A stretch of DNA of 64,000 bases from Alistipes sp. (GCA_017629145.1 JAGBXR010000036.1:124001-188000), one strand, 5' to 3'. Shown: positions 41,670 to 51,304, counted from the stretch's first letter. The notes: a model not told the origin generated them from the sequence alone. Program-made: numbers and translations.

Positions 41670-43283
41670 ATGGCAGATTTCATCTATCAGGAGCCGTATC
41701 CTATCCAGCAGGATAAGACGGAGTACCGCCTTCTCACGAAGGACTATGTAAAGGTCGTAGAGTGCGATGGTCGTAAGATTTTGAAGGTTGATCCAAAGGG
41801 CTTGGAGCTCTTGGCAAAGGAGGCTTATGCCGATGTGTCGTTCTACTTGCGTGCGTCACACCTCCAGAAGCTCTCTAATATCTTGAACGATCCCGAGGCT
41901 ACCGACAACGACAAGTTCGTGGCATACACAATGCTTCTCAACCAGTGCGTAGCTGCCGAGGGCGAGCTCCCAACGTGTCAGGATACTGGTACAGCAATCT
42001 GTATCGGTCACAAGGGTGAGGATGTATACACAGGTGCAAACGATGCAGAGTGCATCTCACGCGGTGTATACGAGACATACAAGGAGCGTAACTTGCGTTA
42101 CTCACAGGTTGTTCCATTCACAATGACCGAGGAGAAGAACTCTGGCACCAACCTCCCCGCACAGATCGATATCTACGCTGGTCACCCAGGTATGGAGTAC
42201 GAGTTCCTGTTCATCACCAAGGGTGGTGGCTCGGCTAACAAGACATTCCTCTATCAGCAGACCAAGGCGTTGCTCAACGAGGAGTCGTTGACAGCCTTCA
42301 TTAAGAAGCATATCCTCGACCTCGGCACATCAGCTTGTCCTCCTTATCACCTCGCATTGTGCATCGGTGGTACATCGGCAGAGATGTGTCTCTCAACTGT
42401 TAAGAAGGCTTCGGCAGGATACCTCGACGAGCTCCCAACATCGGGTAACGAGGGTGGCCGCTGTTTCCGCGACTTGGAGTGGGAGGCAAAGGTCGAGAAG
42501 ATCTGCCAGGAGATCGGTCTCGGCGCACAGTTCGGTGGTAAGTACTATGTTCACGACGTTCGTGTTATCCGCGCACCTCGTCACGCTGCATCGTGCCCTG
42601 TGGCTATCGGTGTGAGCTGCTCGGCAGACCGTAACATCAAGGCGAAGATTACGCCCGAGGGTATCTTCCTCGAGCAGTTGGAGAAGAATCCTGCACGCTT
42701 CCTCCCAGCCGAGGCACCTGCAATGTCTCCAGCTGTAGATATCGACCTCGACGAGGGTATGGACAAGGTACGCGAGATCTTGTCGAAGTATCCTATCAAG
42801 ACACGTCTCAACCTCAAGGGTACATTGGTAGTAGCGCGCGACATCGCTCACGCACGTATCAAGCAGATGCTCGACGAGGGTAAGCCTATGCCAGAGTACT
42901 TCAAGAAGCACCCTGTATACTATGCAGGCCCTGCTAAGACCCCTGCAGGTATGGCTTCAGGTTCGTTCGGCCCTACAACGGCAGGTCGTATGGACTCTTA
43001 CGTAGACCTCTTCCAGAAGGCAGGTGGCTCTATGGTGATGGTTGCCAAGGGTAACCGTTCACAGCAGGTTACCGATGCTTGTAAGGCTAACGGTGGCTTC
43101 TACCTCGGTTCTATTGGTGGTCCTGCGGCTATCCTTGCCAAGAACTCTATCAAGAGCGTTGAGGTTGTCGACTTCGAGGAGCTTGGTATGGAGGCAGTAC
43201 GTAAGATCTACGTGGAGAACTTCCCAGCCTTCATCATCGTAGATGATAAGGGTAATGATTTCTTTGCAGACTACGCACACTAA
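41670..43283 (+). CDS. fumB: Fumarate hydratase, class I ([4Fe-4S])
   Basis: The protein has 537 aa, the single-chain class I form in which the alpha and beta parts are fused. It interconverts fumarate and malate, in the fumarate respiration/succinate branch in Bacteroidales. Cluster cysteines are C103 in [10 protein letters not shown], one in [14 protein letters not shown] and one in [13 protein letters not shown] GVSCSAD. The C-terminal part has [18 protein letters not shown] and [11 protein letters not shown], family signatures. It is expected to be oxygen-sensitive. The gene is 49 bp after the transporter, and its TAA stop is overlapped by a family II palindrome. Confidence 0.95.
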   Translation: MADFIYQEPYPIQQDKTEYRLLTKDYVKVVECDGRKILKVDPKGLELLAKEAYADVSFYLRASHLQKLSNILNDPEATDNDKFVAYTMLLNQCVAAEGELPTCQDTGTAICIGHKGEDVYTGANDAECISRGVYETYKERNLRYSQVVPFTMTEEKNSGTNLPAQIDIYAGHPGMEYEFLFITKGGGSANKTFLYQQTKALLNEESLTAFIKKHILDLGTSACPPYHLALCIGGTSAEMCLSTVKKASAGYLDELPTSGNEGGRCFRDLEWEAKVEKICQEIGLGAQFGGKYYVHDVRVIRAPRHAASCPVAIGVSCSADRNIKAKITPEGIFLEQLEKNPARFLPAEAPAMSPAVDIDLDEGMDKVREILSKYPIKTRLNLKGTLVVARDIAHARIKQMLDEGKPMPEYFKKHPVYYAGPAKTPAGMASGSFGPTTAGRMDSYVDLFQKAGGSMVMVAKGNRSQQVTDACKANGGFYLGSIGGPAAILAKNSIKSVEVVDFEELGMEAVRKIYVENFPAFIIVDDKGNDFFADYAH

Positions 43284-43404
43284 AATCGTATAGCAGGGTT
43301 ATTTTGTCATTCGGCTTGTAGGTGAGATGCTCACATACGCCAAGTATGCTGCGCTCTCGCCTCCTGCGACCGACTAACAAACTAACCCCACTCTCCGATT
43401 TTAG
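43279..43404 (+). repeat. Family II palindrome, copy 2
   Basis: ACTAAAATCG and CGATTTTAGT are perfect end arms, with GTATAGCAGGGTTATTTTGT matched by the complement of CTAACAAACTAACCCC. The apex is CATAC-GCCAA-GTATG. The left arm includes the fumarase stop codon. A second copy follows after a 5-bp gap. Confidence 0.8.
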
Positions 43405-43409
43405 TCGGT

Positions 43410-43524
43410 TTAGAGTATAGCAGGGTTATTTCGTCATCTTGCTTGCTCTTGAAATCCTCATTTACCTCAAGTAAACTGCGGTTTCAAGATCTGCGACAAG
43501 CTAACAACCTAACCCCACTCTCCA
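43410..43524 (+). repeat. Family II palindrome, copy 3
   Basis: Left arm GTATAGCAGGGTTATTTCGT, right arm CTAACAACCTAACCCCACTC. The inner pairing CTTGAAATC...GGTTTCAAG closes on the apex TTTAC-CTCAA-GTAAA. Confidence 0.8.
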
Positions 43525-43535
43525 ATTTTAATTGT

Positions 43536-43605
43536 TTGGAAGTATAGAGGGGTTATTTCGTCAATCGGCATGTTTGCCTTATGCAACCTCAATTTACAGA
43601 GGTAT
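43536..43605 (+). repeat. Family II palindrome, truncated left arm
   Basis: GTATAGAGGGGTTATTTCGT repeats the left arm of the two preceding copies, but no matching right arm follows. It looks like a decaying or partial third tandem copy. Confidence 0.6.
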
Positions 43606-43650
43606 GGGGCTTAGATAATTTTGAGATTCACCCTGCACCGATATAGACAT

Positions 43651-43690
43651 TGGCTAGCAACGCTCACATTTTAGAGGGCGTTGTTGGCCA
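43651..43690 (+). other. Hairpin upstream of batD
   Basis: TGGCTAGCAACGC pairs with GCGTTGTTGGCCA (two mismatches, 14-nt loop). It lies 40 bp before the batD start with no U-tract. The gap has no recognisable -7 box, so how batD is transcribed is unclear. Confidence 0.5.
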
Positions 43691-43730
43691 TTGACTATGC
43701 AATAAAAACGCTTGCCGAGGCGTTACAGAA

Positions 43731-45578
43731 ATGTCGGTAAAGATTAAACCTATACAAATGTTACGTTTGATTCGAAGAATAGTTTTCACCATAGCCCTGT
43801 TACTGGTCTCTATCCAGTCGTGGGCACAGGTGTTGTTTACGGCTGATGCACCAGCGCTAACGGCGATGGGCAGCCCCTTTAGAGTAGAGTTTACGGTAGA
43901 TGCCGAGCCCGACAGTCGCTCGATTGCAGCCCCATCGTTCGAGGGCTTCGAGCTATTGGCGGGGCCGAGCGTATCTACGGGTCACTCCGTGCAGTTTATC
44001 AACGGCAAGCAGTCGTCGAGTTATAGTTGCACCTTCTCCTACGTGCTACTCCCCGAGCGTGAGGGTACATTCACCATAGGTGCAGCTACAATCAGGGTCG
44101 ACGGCAAGGAGTACTCGACAAAGCCCTTCCCCGTAGAGGTTGTTGCCGAGAAGGGCAACGCCAAGAGCTCGGGCAAGGGTGCTTCGACACGCAATCCCGA
44201 GAATCAGATATCCAAGGACGACATAATCATCAGACTGAAGCTCTCCGACACCGATGTCTACAAGGGCGAAGCTATACGCGCCTCGTTGGTGCTATACACG
44301 CGTGTAGGTATCGACCATATCGAGAGCCTCGAGATGCCGCCATTCGATGACTTCTGGTCGCAGGAGCTTACCTTCGACAACGACCCTTCGCGCGAAGAGT
44401 ACAACGGCAAGGTATACGAGACCTACAAGATTCGTGAGCTCCTCCTCTCGCCACAGCGCAGCGGTGAGATTGTGATACCAGCAACCGAGATGACCGTCGT
44501 AGCACAGATCGTGCAGAACAATGGCCGCGGCTTCGACCCCATATTTGGTGGCCGTCAGATATACCACGTGACACGCAAGCTCAAGAGTGACGAGCAGAAG
44601 ATTAGCGTCAAGGAGTTTCCCAAGGGTGCGCCAGCCTCATTCGCAGGTGCTGTAGGACGCTTCTCGCTCAACGCAAAGATGCCCGAGGCGCAGATCAAGG
44701 CAAACTCTGCCGACCAGATATCAGTGACCATATCGGGTGAGGGTAACCTCAAGTTTATCACCGCGCCCAAGTTCCGTCTGCCCGAGTCATTCGAGCTCTA
44801 CGACACCAAGAGTGTCGACAACATAAAGGTTACTGCGAGTGGCACCTCGGGCTCGATAACCTACACATACCCCTTCGTGGCACGCTCGGCAGGCCGATTC
44901 ACCATCGAGCCTGTGGAGTTCACATTCTTCAACCCCTCGACCGGAGAGTATACCACGCTCGCTACCGAGCGTTTTACAATGGAGGTGCTCGACGATGGCA
45001 AATCGTCGGGTGAGGTAGTTCACGCAGGAGTATTCACCGACTATGGTGGCTCGATGCGTCAGCTCGACCGCGACATACGCTTCATCCACAACGTCGCAGT
45101 ACCACAGCGCGCAGCATCGGTATTCATCTTCTCGCCTCTCTACTGGCTTGTGATAGTTGCCTCGCTTGCGGCATTTGTTGTGGTCTATGTGCTTATGCGC
45201 CGCCGCATACGTCTCAACCACAACGTCGTAGCGCGCCGTATGCGTCGTGCCGATAAGGTTGCGGTACAGCGTCTGCGTCTTGCCGAGAAGTATATGAAGG
45301 AGCAGAATCGCCACCCCTTCTACGAGGAGATGCTTCGTGCTATGTGGGGATATATCGGCGACAAGTTCAACATCCCCGTATCGGCTCTCACGAAGGAGAC
45401 CATACGCGAGGAGCTCTATCGTCGTGGCGTCTCGTCGGCCGATGCTGAGCAGTTCTGTCAGATAATCTCGCGTCTGGACGAGGCGCAGTATGCCCCAGTG
45501 AGCGAGGATGATATGAGCAGCGTCTATGGCGATGCTGTCGAGGTGATATCGAAAATCGAGTCGATAATTAAACATTAG
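43731..45578 (+). CDS. batD: BatD-like Bacteroides aerotolerance protein
   Basis: The protein has 615 aa. The signal peptide is better placed if translation begins at the second Met (43758, MLRLIRRIVFTIALLLVS). The upstream ATG at 43731 adds nine polar residues and is kept here only because it is open. The periplasmic part (about 35-460) is a series of beta-sandwich domains (BatD/DUF11-like) with PFRVEFTVDAEPDS. One membrane segment follows at about 465-485 (LYWLVIVASLAAFVVVYVL). A cytoplasmic helical tail ends it. Bat proteins support envelope stress tolerance in Bacteroidetes and Leptospira. batA, batB and batC are not beside it. batE follows 7 bp later. Confidence 0.88.
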   Translation: MSVKIKPIQMLRLIRRIVFTIALLLVSIQSWAQVLFTADAPALTAMGSPFRVEFTVDAEPDSRSIAAPSFEGFELLAGPSVSTGHSVQFINGKQSSSYSCTFSYVLLPEREGTFTIGAATIRVDGKEYSTKPFPVEVVAEKGNAKSSGKGASTRNPENQISKDDIIIRLKLSDTDVYKGEAIRASLVLYTRVGIDHIESLEMPPFDDFWSQELTFDNDPSREEYNGKVYETYKIRELLLSPQRSGEIVIPATEMTVVAQIVQNNGRGFDPIFGGRQIYHVTRKLKSDEQKISVKEFPKGAPASFAGAVGRFSLNAKMPEAQIKANSADQISVTISGEGNLKFITAPKFRLPESFELYDTKSVDNIKVTASGTSGSITYTYPFVARSAGRFTIEPVEFTFFNPSTGEYTTLATERFTMEVLDDGKSSGEVVHAGVFTDYGGSMRQLDRDIRFIHNVAVPQRAASVFIFSPLYWLVIVASLAAFVVVYVLMRRRIRLNHNVVARRMRRADKVAVQRLRLAEKYMKEQNRHPFYEEMLRAMWGYIGDKFNIPVSALTKETIREELYRRGVSSADAEQFCQIISRLDEAQYAPVSEDDMSSVYGDAVEVISKIESIIKH

Positions 45579-45585
45579 TAAGCCG

Positions 45586-46434
45586 ATGAAAACTCTATCA
45601 ACAAAGATAACCGCAATACTAAGACTCTTCGTGGCACTCTGCACACTCCTCTGTGGCGCAGGTGTCGCCGAGCTCTATGCTGCCGATGCAGCCACCACAG
45701 CCGAGGTGAGCCTTGCTGATGGTAGCAGAGCATATGCCGAGAAGGATTATGCTACGGCTGTCGAGAGCTTCGAGCGTGTTGCCGCGCTCGGATATGCCGA
45801 TGCCGACCTCTACTACAACCTTGCGAATGCCTATTTCAAGCTGGGTCAAAACCGCCTCTCGCCATCGGGACGCACCTTCTCATCGGGCGAACTTGGCCGT
45901 GCGGTGCTAAACTACCGCCGTGCTTTGCGCCTTGACCCTTCGATGGAGGATGCGCGCTACAACCTCGACATCGCTGTGGACCACACAAACGATACGGAGG
46001 CAATCCCCGATAGCTTCATCGTGGGCTTGTGGCACGCCATAGGCGACCGCGCAACGACTAATAGCTGGGCGATTCTCTCGGTTATCGACTTTGTGGTGTT
46101 GCTCATCTCGTTGCTCTTCTACCTGCTCTCGCAGAGCATCGTGCTCCGCAAGCTGACCTTTGCAGTGTCGATTGTCGCCCTTGTGCTCTTCATCTTCAGT
46201 ACAGCCTTCGCACTTTCGCAGCGCGCCAAGTTGCAAAAGCAGGATACTGCCGTTGTGGTATGCAACGACACTACGCCTGTTCACGCCTCGCCCGACAGCG
46301 CATCAAAGGTTATACGTCAGCCCTCGCAGGGTGTAACCATCGAGCTGTTGCGCGCCCACGGCGAGTGGTCCGAGATATTGTTCTCTGATGGCGAGAAGGG
46401 GTGGATTCGCAGTAACGTAATCGAGAGAGTATAG
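45586..46434 (+). CDS. batE: BatE-like TPR/SH3 membrane protein
   Basis: The protein has 282 aa. A signal or anchor segment leads to TPR helices (about 45-135) with ADLYYNLANAYFKLGQ and LNYRRALRLDPSMEDARYNL. Two membrane segments (about 160-205) follow. A bacterial SH3 domain closes the protein with VVVCNDTTPVHASPDSASKV and EKGWIRSNVIE. The TPR-TM-SH3 order is that of BatE. It lies between batD and recR with 7 and 3 bp gaps, so the three are probably one transcript. The pairing with BatD suggests a periplasmic scaffold. Confidence 0.87.
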   Translation: MKTLSTKITAILRLFVALCTLLCGAGVAELYAADAATTAEVSLADGSRAYAEKDYATAVESFERVAALGYADADLYYNLANAYFKLGQNRLSPSGRTFSSGELGRAVLNYRRALRLDPSMEDARYNLDIAVDHTNDTEAIPDSFIVGLWHAIGDRATTNSWAILSVIDFVVLLISLLFYLLSQSIVLRKLTFAVSIVALVLFIFSTAFALSQRAKLQKQDTAVVVCNDTTPVHASPDSASKVIRQPSQGVTIELLRAHGEWSEILFSDGEKGWIRSNVIERV

Positions 46435-46437
46435 CCT

Positions 46438-47040
46438 ATGTCGAAGCTGTTGGATGGAGTATGCAGCGAGCTGCAACGTCTGCCGGGCATAGGTCGCCGT
46501 ACAGCACTGCGCCTTGCTATGCACATCCTCAAGATGGATGTCGAGGCTGCCGACTCGCTGTCGCAGAGCATAGCGCGTTTTCGCCACGACATACGCTACT
46601 GCGCAGGGTGTAACAACCTCTCAGACGAGACGCTCTGCCCGATATGCAGCGACGAGCGTCGCGACCGTTCGACGATATGTGTTGTCGAGCAGGTTGCCGA
46701 CCTTATGTCTATCGAGAATACGGGGCAGTATCGCGGTCTCTACCACGTGCTGGGTGGTGTCATCTCGCCAATGCAGGGCGTAGGCCCTTCTGACCTGAAG
46801 ATAGACCTGCTGTGTGATAAGCTACTTACGGGAGATGTCAAGGAGGTGATTATCGCCATATCTACCTCGGTCGAGGGCGAGACCACGCTCTTCTACCTTA
46901 TGAGCCGACTCAAGGCCTTCCCCGATGTTAAGGTCTCGACGATAGCCCGAGGCATCGGCTTTGGCGACGAGCTGGAGTATGTCGACGAGCTGACCATAAC
47001 GCACGCGCTGATTAATCGCCAGGAGGTAAACAAGAAATAG
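46438..47040 (+). CDS. recR: Recombination mediator RecR
   Basis: The protein has 200 aa. RecR works with RecO (at 17794) to load RecA at gaps. The N-terminal helix-hairpin-helix has LPGIGRRTALRLA. A C4 zinc finger (CAGCNNLSDETLCPIC) follows, then a Toprim domain with ICVVEQVADLMSIE and STSVEGETT. It starts 3 bp after batE. Confidence 0.96.
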   Translation: MSKLLDGVCSELQRLPGIGRRTALRLAMHILKMDVEAADSLSQSIARFRHDIRYCAGCNNLSDETLCPICSDERRDRSTICVVEQVADLMSIENTGQYRGLYHVLGGVISPMQGVGPSDLKIDLLCDKLLTGDVKEVIIAISTSVEGETTLFYLMSRLKAFPDVKVSTIARGIGFGDELEYVDELTITHALINRQEVNKK

Positions 47041-47042
47041 GT

Positions 47043-47166
47043 AAGAGGCTGAATAAAAAGTATATTTTGTCGTTATACTCGCCCTCAAAATGCTCATTTA
47101 CGCTCAGTAAACTCCGCTTTTTCGGGCTTCGTAAGCCTAAAACTATATCTTTTTATTCAACCTCTT
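47043..47166 (+). repeat. Family II palindrome, copy 4
   Basis: The arms AAGAGGCTGAATAAAAAG and CTTTTTATTCAACCTCTT pair with one mismatch. The interior is almost identical to 13574-13697. Apex TTTAC-GCTCA-GTAAA. It begins 3 bp after the recR stop. The outer arm ends differ between the two copies (GAGAGTGAAT against GAGGCTGAAT), but each is matched by its own partner. Confidence 0.85.
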
Positions 47167-47182
47167 TGGTCAGTACAAAATT

Positions 47183-47214
47183 GGGGATGGCTAAGAATTG
47201 AATTAGCCATCCCC
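47183..47214. terminator. Bidirectional terminator between recR and a lipoprotein gene
   Basis: GGGGATGGCTAA pairs perfectly with TTAGCCATCCCC, followed by TTTCT on the + side and AATTTTG on the - side. The genes converge here. Confidence 0.85.
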
Positions 47215-47249
47215 TTTCTATATAAATATCATAGGTATAATCCCTTACG

Positions 47250-48434
47250 CTACACCTCCGTAGGTTGGAATACCTCCGAAATATAGACCTCTGTTGTAGG
47301 ACCATCCTTGAAGCCGAAGACCACAATCTGGTACTCGTGCAAGGTGTCTATGGTCTTGCCAATAGACTCGTTAGTGAGCTCCTGCGTAGCACTGAAGATA
47401 TAGCTACTAATCTGCTGGTCGGTTTTGTTGAATGTCAAATCCCAAATCATATCTTCGAAGCTCTCCTCTTTGCCCTCGCCAAAGCGGTCTACATATCGCT
47501 TATCCTGAATTGTGACAAAGTAGGGGTCGGTATTCGTTGGGGTTATGGTAAACTTAACGCCTGTAGATATTACAGTGTTAATCTCTATCTCGAAGCTATT
47601 CTCCGAGGCTACGGGCTTAGCTGTAGCAAACTCTGTGGTCACAACATCCGTTGTCTGGTAACCCTCGTCGTTCATACCAAAGGCGTACATCACATACTCG
47701 CTATCCCAGCGTAAGTTATAATACTCACTAACATTTATCGTGCGATTGCCAGCCAACTGGTAACACTGCATATACTTTTGCCAGGTATCGAGTTCAGGGT
47801 AGTGCTCCAAGCCCCACTCAACATCCTGCTCCCACTGACGAATACGCTCTGCAATGATAGCGAGTGTATATAACTCATAATTCTCCTTCCACTCAGCCTT
47901 AGGCATAAAGTCAAAGATATACTCTAGCTCCTGATCTGAGGCGTCGATTCTTACGATTGCATTTCGCCAGGTCTGGCTACCCTCGATAACCGATAGGCTT
48001 AGAGCCTCCGATATCACATATTGATCTGTGCGTATCTGCTCACTTACAATGTAGTCTGTCAAGTAGCTCTTGCTCTCAGCATCGTAGCCAAAGTAGAGCA
48101 CTTGGTAGTAGTTCGAGGGCGATAGTTCCTCCGCGGTGAAGGATTGTTTGCCCATATATGGAGCCTCCATAGTGAGGAGTGTGGCAGCTACGGCAATATC
48201 GCGCTCCGAGCTAAGCTCCGATGCTGGATATAATGCTGCGTAGTATGGAAGATTATCACTGCTGGGGGTGATGCTATAGCTTATCGTCGTTGATGTCGTA
48301 TCGTCGATGCTTAACTCAAAGGTGAGCTGTGCCTCTGGCTGTGGTTCGTCGTTCTTGCTACAAGCTGTGATAAGGAGTGCTGTGGTGGACAGAATCCACG
48401 TAGCAACGCTAAAAATTCTCTTCATACTCTTCAT
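47250..48434 (-). CDS. Modular surface lipoprotein, paralogue 1
   Basis: The protein has 394 aa. The signal peptide ends in lipobox ITAC (about Cys25), followed by SKNDEPQPE, an acidic stretch typical of surface-exported lipoproteins. Three beta-sandwich-like modules of about 110-120 residues follow. Their starts read LTFELSIDDTTSTTISYSIT, then a central helical module, then SFEIEINTVISTGVKFTITP. The shared signature is a strand ending ITPS or ITPT followed by Tyr-rich text and a closing L-x-x-Y-x-V-x-x-F-G. It resembles fibronectin-type modules. The gene lies 26 bp after its paralogue and probably shares its transcript. The ligand is unknown. Confidence 0.82.
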   Translation of the reverse strand: MKSMKRIFSVATWILSTTALLITACSKNDEPQPEAQLTFELSIDDTTSTTISYSITPSSDNLPYYAALYPASELSSERDIAVAATLLTMEAPYMGKQSFTAEELSPSNYYQVLYFGYDAESKSYLTDYIVSEQIRTDQYVISEALSLSVIEGSQTWRNAIVRIDASDQELEYIFDFMPKAEWKENYELYTLAIIAERIRQWEQDVEWGLEHYPELDTWQKYMQCYQLAGNRTINVSEYYNLRWDSEYVMYAFGMNDEGYQTTDVVTTEFATAKPVASENSFEIEINTVISTGVKFTITPTNTDPYFVTIQDKRYVDRFGEGKEESFEDMIWDLTFNKTDQQISSYIFSATQELTNESIGKTIDTLHEYQIVVFGFKDGPTTEVYISEVFQPTEV

Positions 48435-48460
48435 AGGTTATCTGTTTTTTCGGTTAGTTA

Positions 48461-49693
48461 CTATTGTGGTGCCGCCTCGGTTGTGAATGGGTAGATGTTG
48501 AGGCTTGTTGTTGCTCCGTTGTCATCCACGCCAAAGAGGAATAGGGCATACTCTCGCTCCGATTTTAGCAGGTTGCCACGCTCGGTAAAGCAGTTGTAGC
48601 GGTAGTCGCCACTCTTATACATCGTGGGTAGCTCGGCAGAGCTCTTCGAGGTGTTGCGTAGTATGGCGTTCTGTATGAATGGCTCGTCGCTGCGACCATC
48701 GTTATCCTCGGTGAAGTACCAATCATACCAATCCTTGTTGGTTATGGTTGCGAAGTATCGCTCCTCCTTCGATGAGGGGATTATTGTCGCCTCAGCCTCC
48801 CAGCCACGAATGGTGCCCTCCTCTGTTGTATGCTCTTTCCACATAAGCTCAATGTTGGGCACCTCGAAGGTCATCGAGGATGGCTCGGGGGCTAATGTCC
48901 TAAACTGCTTGCGAGTGATAGGCGTTGTCACCTCGCCAGATGGGGTTATGCCATACGCCCATACGAGATACTCGGTATCCCACTCTGCGATGTAGAGCAT
49001 ATTGTCGGTGCTTATCGACACCTCGCCCGTGACCGTGTCGCTCGCGATAATCTCCTCGAGCGTGTAGCCATAGAGCTGCGATACATATGCCCAGAAGGAG
49101 TAGTCGTACTGTAGTAGCTCGTAGTCGCTGCTATGCTGATAACGCTCGTAGCTATCCATCGTGTATAGCCAGAAGAAGTACGATGTGTTGTTGTCGGGAG
49201 GGGTTATGTGCAGTGTTGCCGACATACCCTTTATGTCGCTGACCTCAATGTCGAAGAGTTCAGGGGCATCGGGCGTGGTGATGCGCTCCGAGAGTATCAC
49301 ATCTCCCACCTTCTTATTTATCGTCGGGTCGTATTGGAAGTAGACCATACGGTAGTAGGAGTGTCCCACCAGCCCATCAAAAGTGCGTGTCACACTCTCC
49401 GTGCATAGGTTGTCCTCAAAGCCGTCGCTGAAGCGTATATCGAGGAATATCTCCTCGCCATCTCGTTTCATAAACTCCTCAGTGTCGGGGTGTAGCGAGG
49501 CGTAGTAGGTGATAATATCCGATGGCGGGGTAATGGTTATCACCGCCTTGTTGTGCTCAAGGCTCTCGACCTCAAATTTTAGTGTATGCTCCTCCTCGCC
49601 AGGTTGAGGTGGTGTGTCACTATCCGCGCTACAGCTCGCAAATGCCACTAACGCAAACAGCAACATTAGGCGTAATAAATCTCTCATCTTCAT
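48461..49693 (-). CDS. Modular surface lipoprotein, paralogue 2
   Basis: The protein has 410 aa. The lipobox is FASC (Cys20) with the acidic SADSDTPPQPGEEE after it. Three modules match those of paralogue 1 in order: LKFEVESLEHNKAVITITPP, LFDIEVSDIKGMSATLHITP, and MTFEVPNIELMWKEH followed by a late ATIIPSS. A tail YALFLFGVDDNGATTSLNIY closes it. Cys in ENLCTESVT and NCFTERG are extra. It precedes paralogue 1 by 26 bp, and the glnA terminator lies between glnA and this gene. Two larger relatives are at 51.5-55.9 kb. Confidence 0.82.
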   Translation of the reverse strand: MKMRDLLRLMLLFALVAFASCSADSDTPPQPGEEEHTLKFEVESLEHNKAVITITPPSDIITYYASLHPDTEEFMKRDGEEIFLDIRFSDGFEDNLCTESVTRTFDGLVGHSYYRMVYFQYDPTINKKVGDVILSERITTPDAPELFDIEVSDIKGMSATLHITPPDNNTSYFFWLYTMDSYERYQHSSDYELLQYDYSFWAYVSQLYGYTLEEIIASDTVTGEVSISTDNMLYIAEWDTEYLVWAYGITPSGEVTTPITRKQFRTLAPEPSSMTFEVPNIELMWKEHTTEEGTIRGWEAEATIIPSSKEERYFATITNKDWYDWYFTEDNDGRSDEPFIQNAILRNTSKSSAELPTMYKSGDYRYNCFTERGNLLKSEREYALFLFGVDDNGATTSLNIYPFTTEAAPQ

Positions 49694-49715
49694 ATTATAG
49701 GTTGGTTTTTAGTGT

Positions 49716-49755
49716 TAAAAAGTGGGGCTGTCCAACAGTTGTGTTGGTCAGCCCT
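49716..49755 (-). terminator. Intrinsic terminator of glnA
   Basis: On the minus strand AGGGCTGACCAACA pairs with TGTTGGACAGCCC and is followed by ACTTTTT. It sits 8 bp after the glnA stop. Confidence 0.85.
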
Positions 49756-49762
49756 ACCTCTG

Positions 49763-51265
49763 TTAACCGCAGTTGAAGTAGCGGTGTACAAGGGAGAGCA
49801 TCTCCTCTGGTTTGCCCTCAATGTCGCTACGTAGCGTGCGGTCGTTGTACGAGCGTAGGCTCTTGAGCACACCGTCAATCATCGCTGGGCTAAATACTCC
49901 GTGACGCTCGAAAATCTCGCGCTGACGCTCCAGAGCATCTGCCGATGCTGCGCAACTGTCGGGAAGCTGTGCAAGCTGCTCGAGTTTTGCGGCATTCTCC
50001 GCCTTGTGGATGTTCACATTCACGTATGTACGCTCTGCAATCTCGAGAGCATTCTCCAACTCGAAGCCGTAGCGGCACGCCACAGCCAAACCTGCGATAA
50101 GCTGGTAGAGGTCTGCCGAGCCATCGGGTGAGCGCATCTCCACGGTCTGCTTGTTCGAGGTGTCGTAGTGGCTCTCGGGCTCCAGAGGGTTAGCTATGCG
50201 CGACATATTGCTGTTTGCTGTCCAGCCGAGTGGTACGCGAACAAGTACCGAGCGGTTGCGGTCGCCCCAGCAGATATTCGTAGGAGCCTCCTGGTGTGGC
50301 ACAAGACGGAAGTAGGATGTAGGATTGGTGTTACCAAAGGCGGTGATAGAGGGTGCAAGCTCCATCATACCAGCTATAGCCTTGCGTGCCACCTCCGAGA
50401 GTGCGCCATTCTCGAGCATCATATTCTTGCCATCCTTGACGATGCGCATATGTATATGTAGTCCTGAGCCCGCCTTGCCCGCAGTAATCTTAGGTGCGAA
50501 GGTCACCTCGTAGCCATACTTATAGGCGAGGTTGCGGATAATCCACTTAGCCACCATAAGCTGGTCGGCAGCCTCAAGTGCTGCTGTTGGCAGGAACTCA
50601 ATCTCGTTCTGCTCGTATACCAACTCGTCGAGTGTGAAGTTACCCACCTCCGAGTGGCCATACTTAATCTGTCCGCCAGCTTGTGCGATGTAGGCCATAC
50701 ACTCGGTGCGGAAGTCGTTAAACTTGGCAAAAGGTGCCGACTCGTGGTAGCCCTTCTGGTCGGTTGCTGGGAACATCGCCGTATCGGGAGCTATAACATA
50801 GTACTCCAACTCGCCCATAGCCTCGAACTCCATACCTGTCGTCTGCTTGAAGCACTCGCACGCCTTGAGCAGCGTGTAGCGTGGTGAGCTTGCGAGTGGC
50901 TCGCCATCCTTGTTGAAGAACGAGCAGAGGAGCGAGAGTGTAGGTATCTCGGCAAATGGGTCGTGGAACGCCGTTGCGAAGCGTGGAACGACATAGAGGT
51001 CGCTGCTGCCAGCCTCGATAAATGGGAAGAGGCTCGAGCCATCGACACGCTCACCGCAGGTGAGGATAGCATCGAGGTATGCGGCATTGTTAATTACAAA
51101 GTTGAGAGTCTTAAGACGACCATCGCCTGCTGGGTACATAAAATTGACCATACGAATACCATTCTCCTTGATGTAGTGGATGATATCGGCTTTGGTGAAC
51201 TCCTTTGCGGGCTTACCTAAGAAGGCTACTACCTTATTCGGATTGAGTGCTAACTCCTCTTTCAT
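49763..51265 (-). CDS. glnA: Glutamine synthetase
   Basis: The protein has 500 aa. It makes glutamine from glutamate, ammonia and ATP. The N-terminal beta-grasp has the Asp-rich YPAGDGRLKTL region. The catalytic domain has EFEAMGELEYYV (metal Glu residues), GHSEVGNFTLDE, the ammonia/glutamate loop KITAGKAGSGLHIHM, NPTSYFRLVPHQEAPTNICWG and the late VEMRSPDGSADLYQ with the catalytic Arg. The length suits GSI relatives. No obvious adenylylation Tyr motif NPLYDLPPEE is seen; instead NPLEPESHYD occurs. Regulation by adenylylation is therefore unlikely. A promoter is at 51305 on the minus strand. Confidence 0.93.
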   Translation of the reverse strand: MKEELALNPNKVVAFLGKPAKEFTKADIIHYIKENGIRMVNFMYPAGDGRLKTLNFVINNAAYLDAILTCGERVDGSSLFPFIEAGSSDLYVVPRFATAFHDPFAEIPTLSLLCSFFNKDGEPLASSPRYTLLKACECFKQTTGMEFEAMGELEYYVIAPDTAMFPATDQKGYHESAPFAKFNDFRTECMAYIAQAGGQIKYGHSEVGNFTLDELVYEQNEIEFLPTAALEAADQLMVAKWIIRNLAYKYGYEVTFAPKITAGKAGSGLHIHMRIVKDGKNMMLENGALSEVARKAIAGMMELAPSITAFGNTNPTSYFRLVPHQEAPTNICWGDRNRSVLVRVPLGWTANSNMSRIANPLEPESHYDTSNKQTVEMRSPDGSADLYQLIAGLAVACRYGFELENALEIAERTYVNVNIHKAENAAKLEQLAQLPDSCAASADALERQREIFERHGVFSPAMIDGVLKSLRSYNDRTLRSDIEGKPEEMLSLVHRYFNCG

Positions 51266-51304
51266 AGCTGTAGGTTTTATGTTGTTTTTGGTTTTAATCT
51301 TTTA

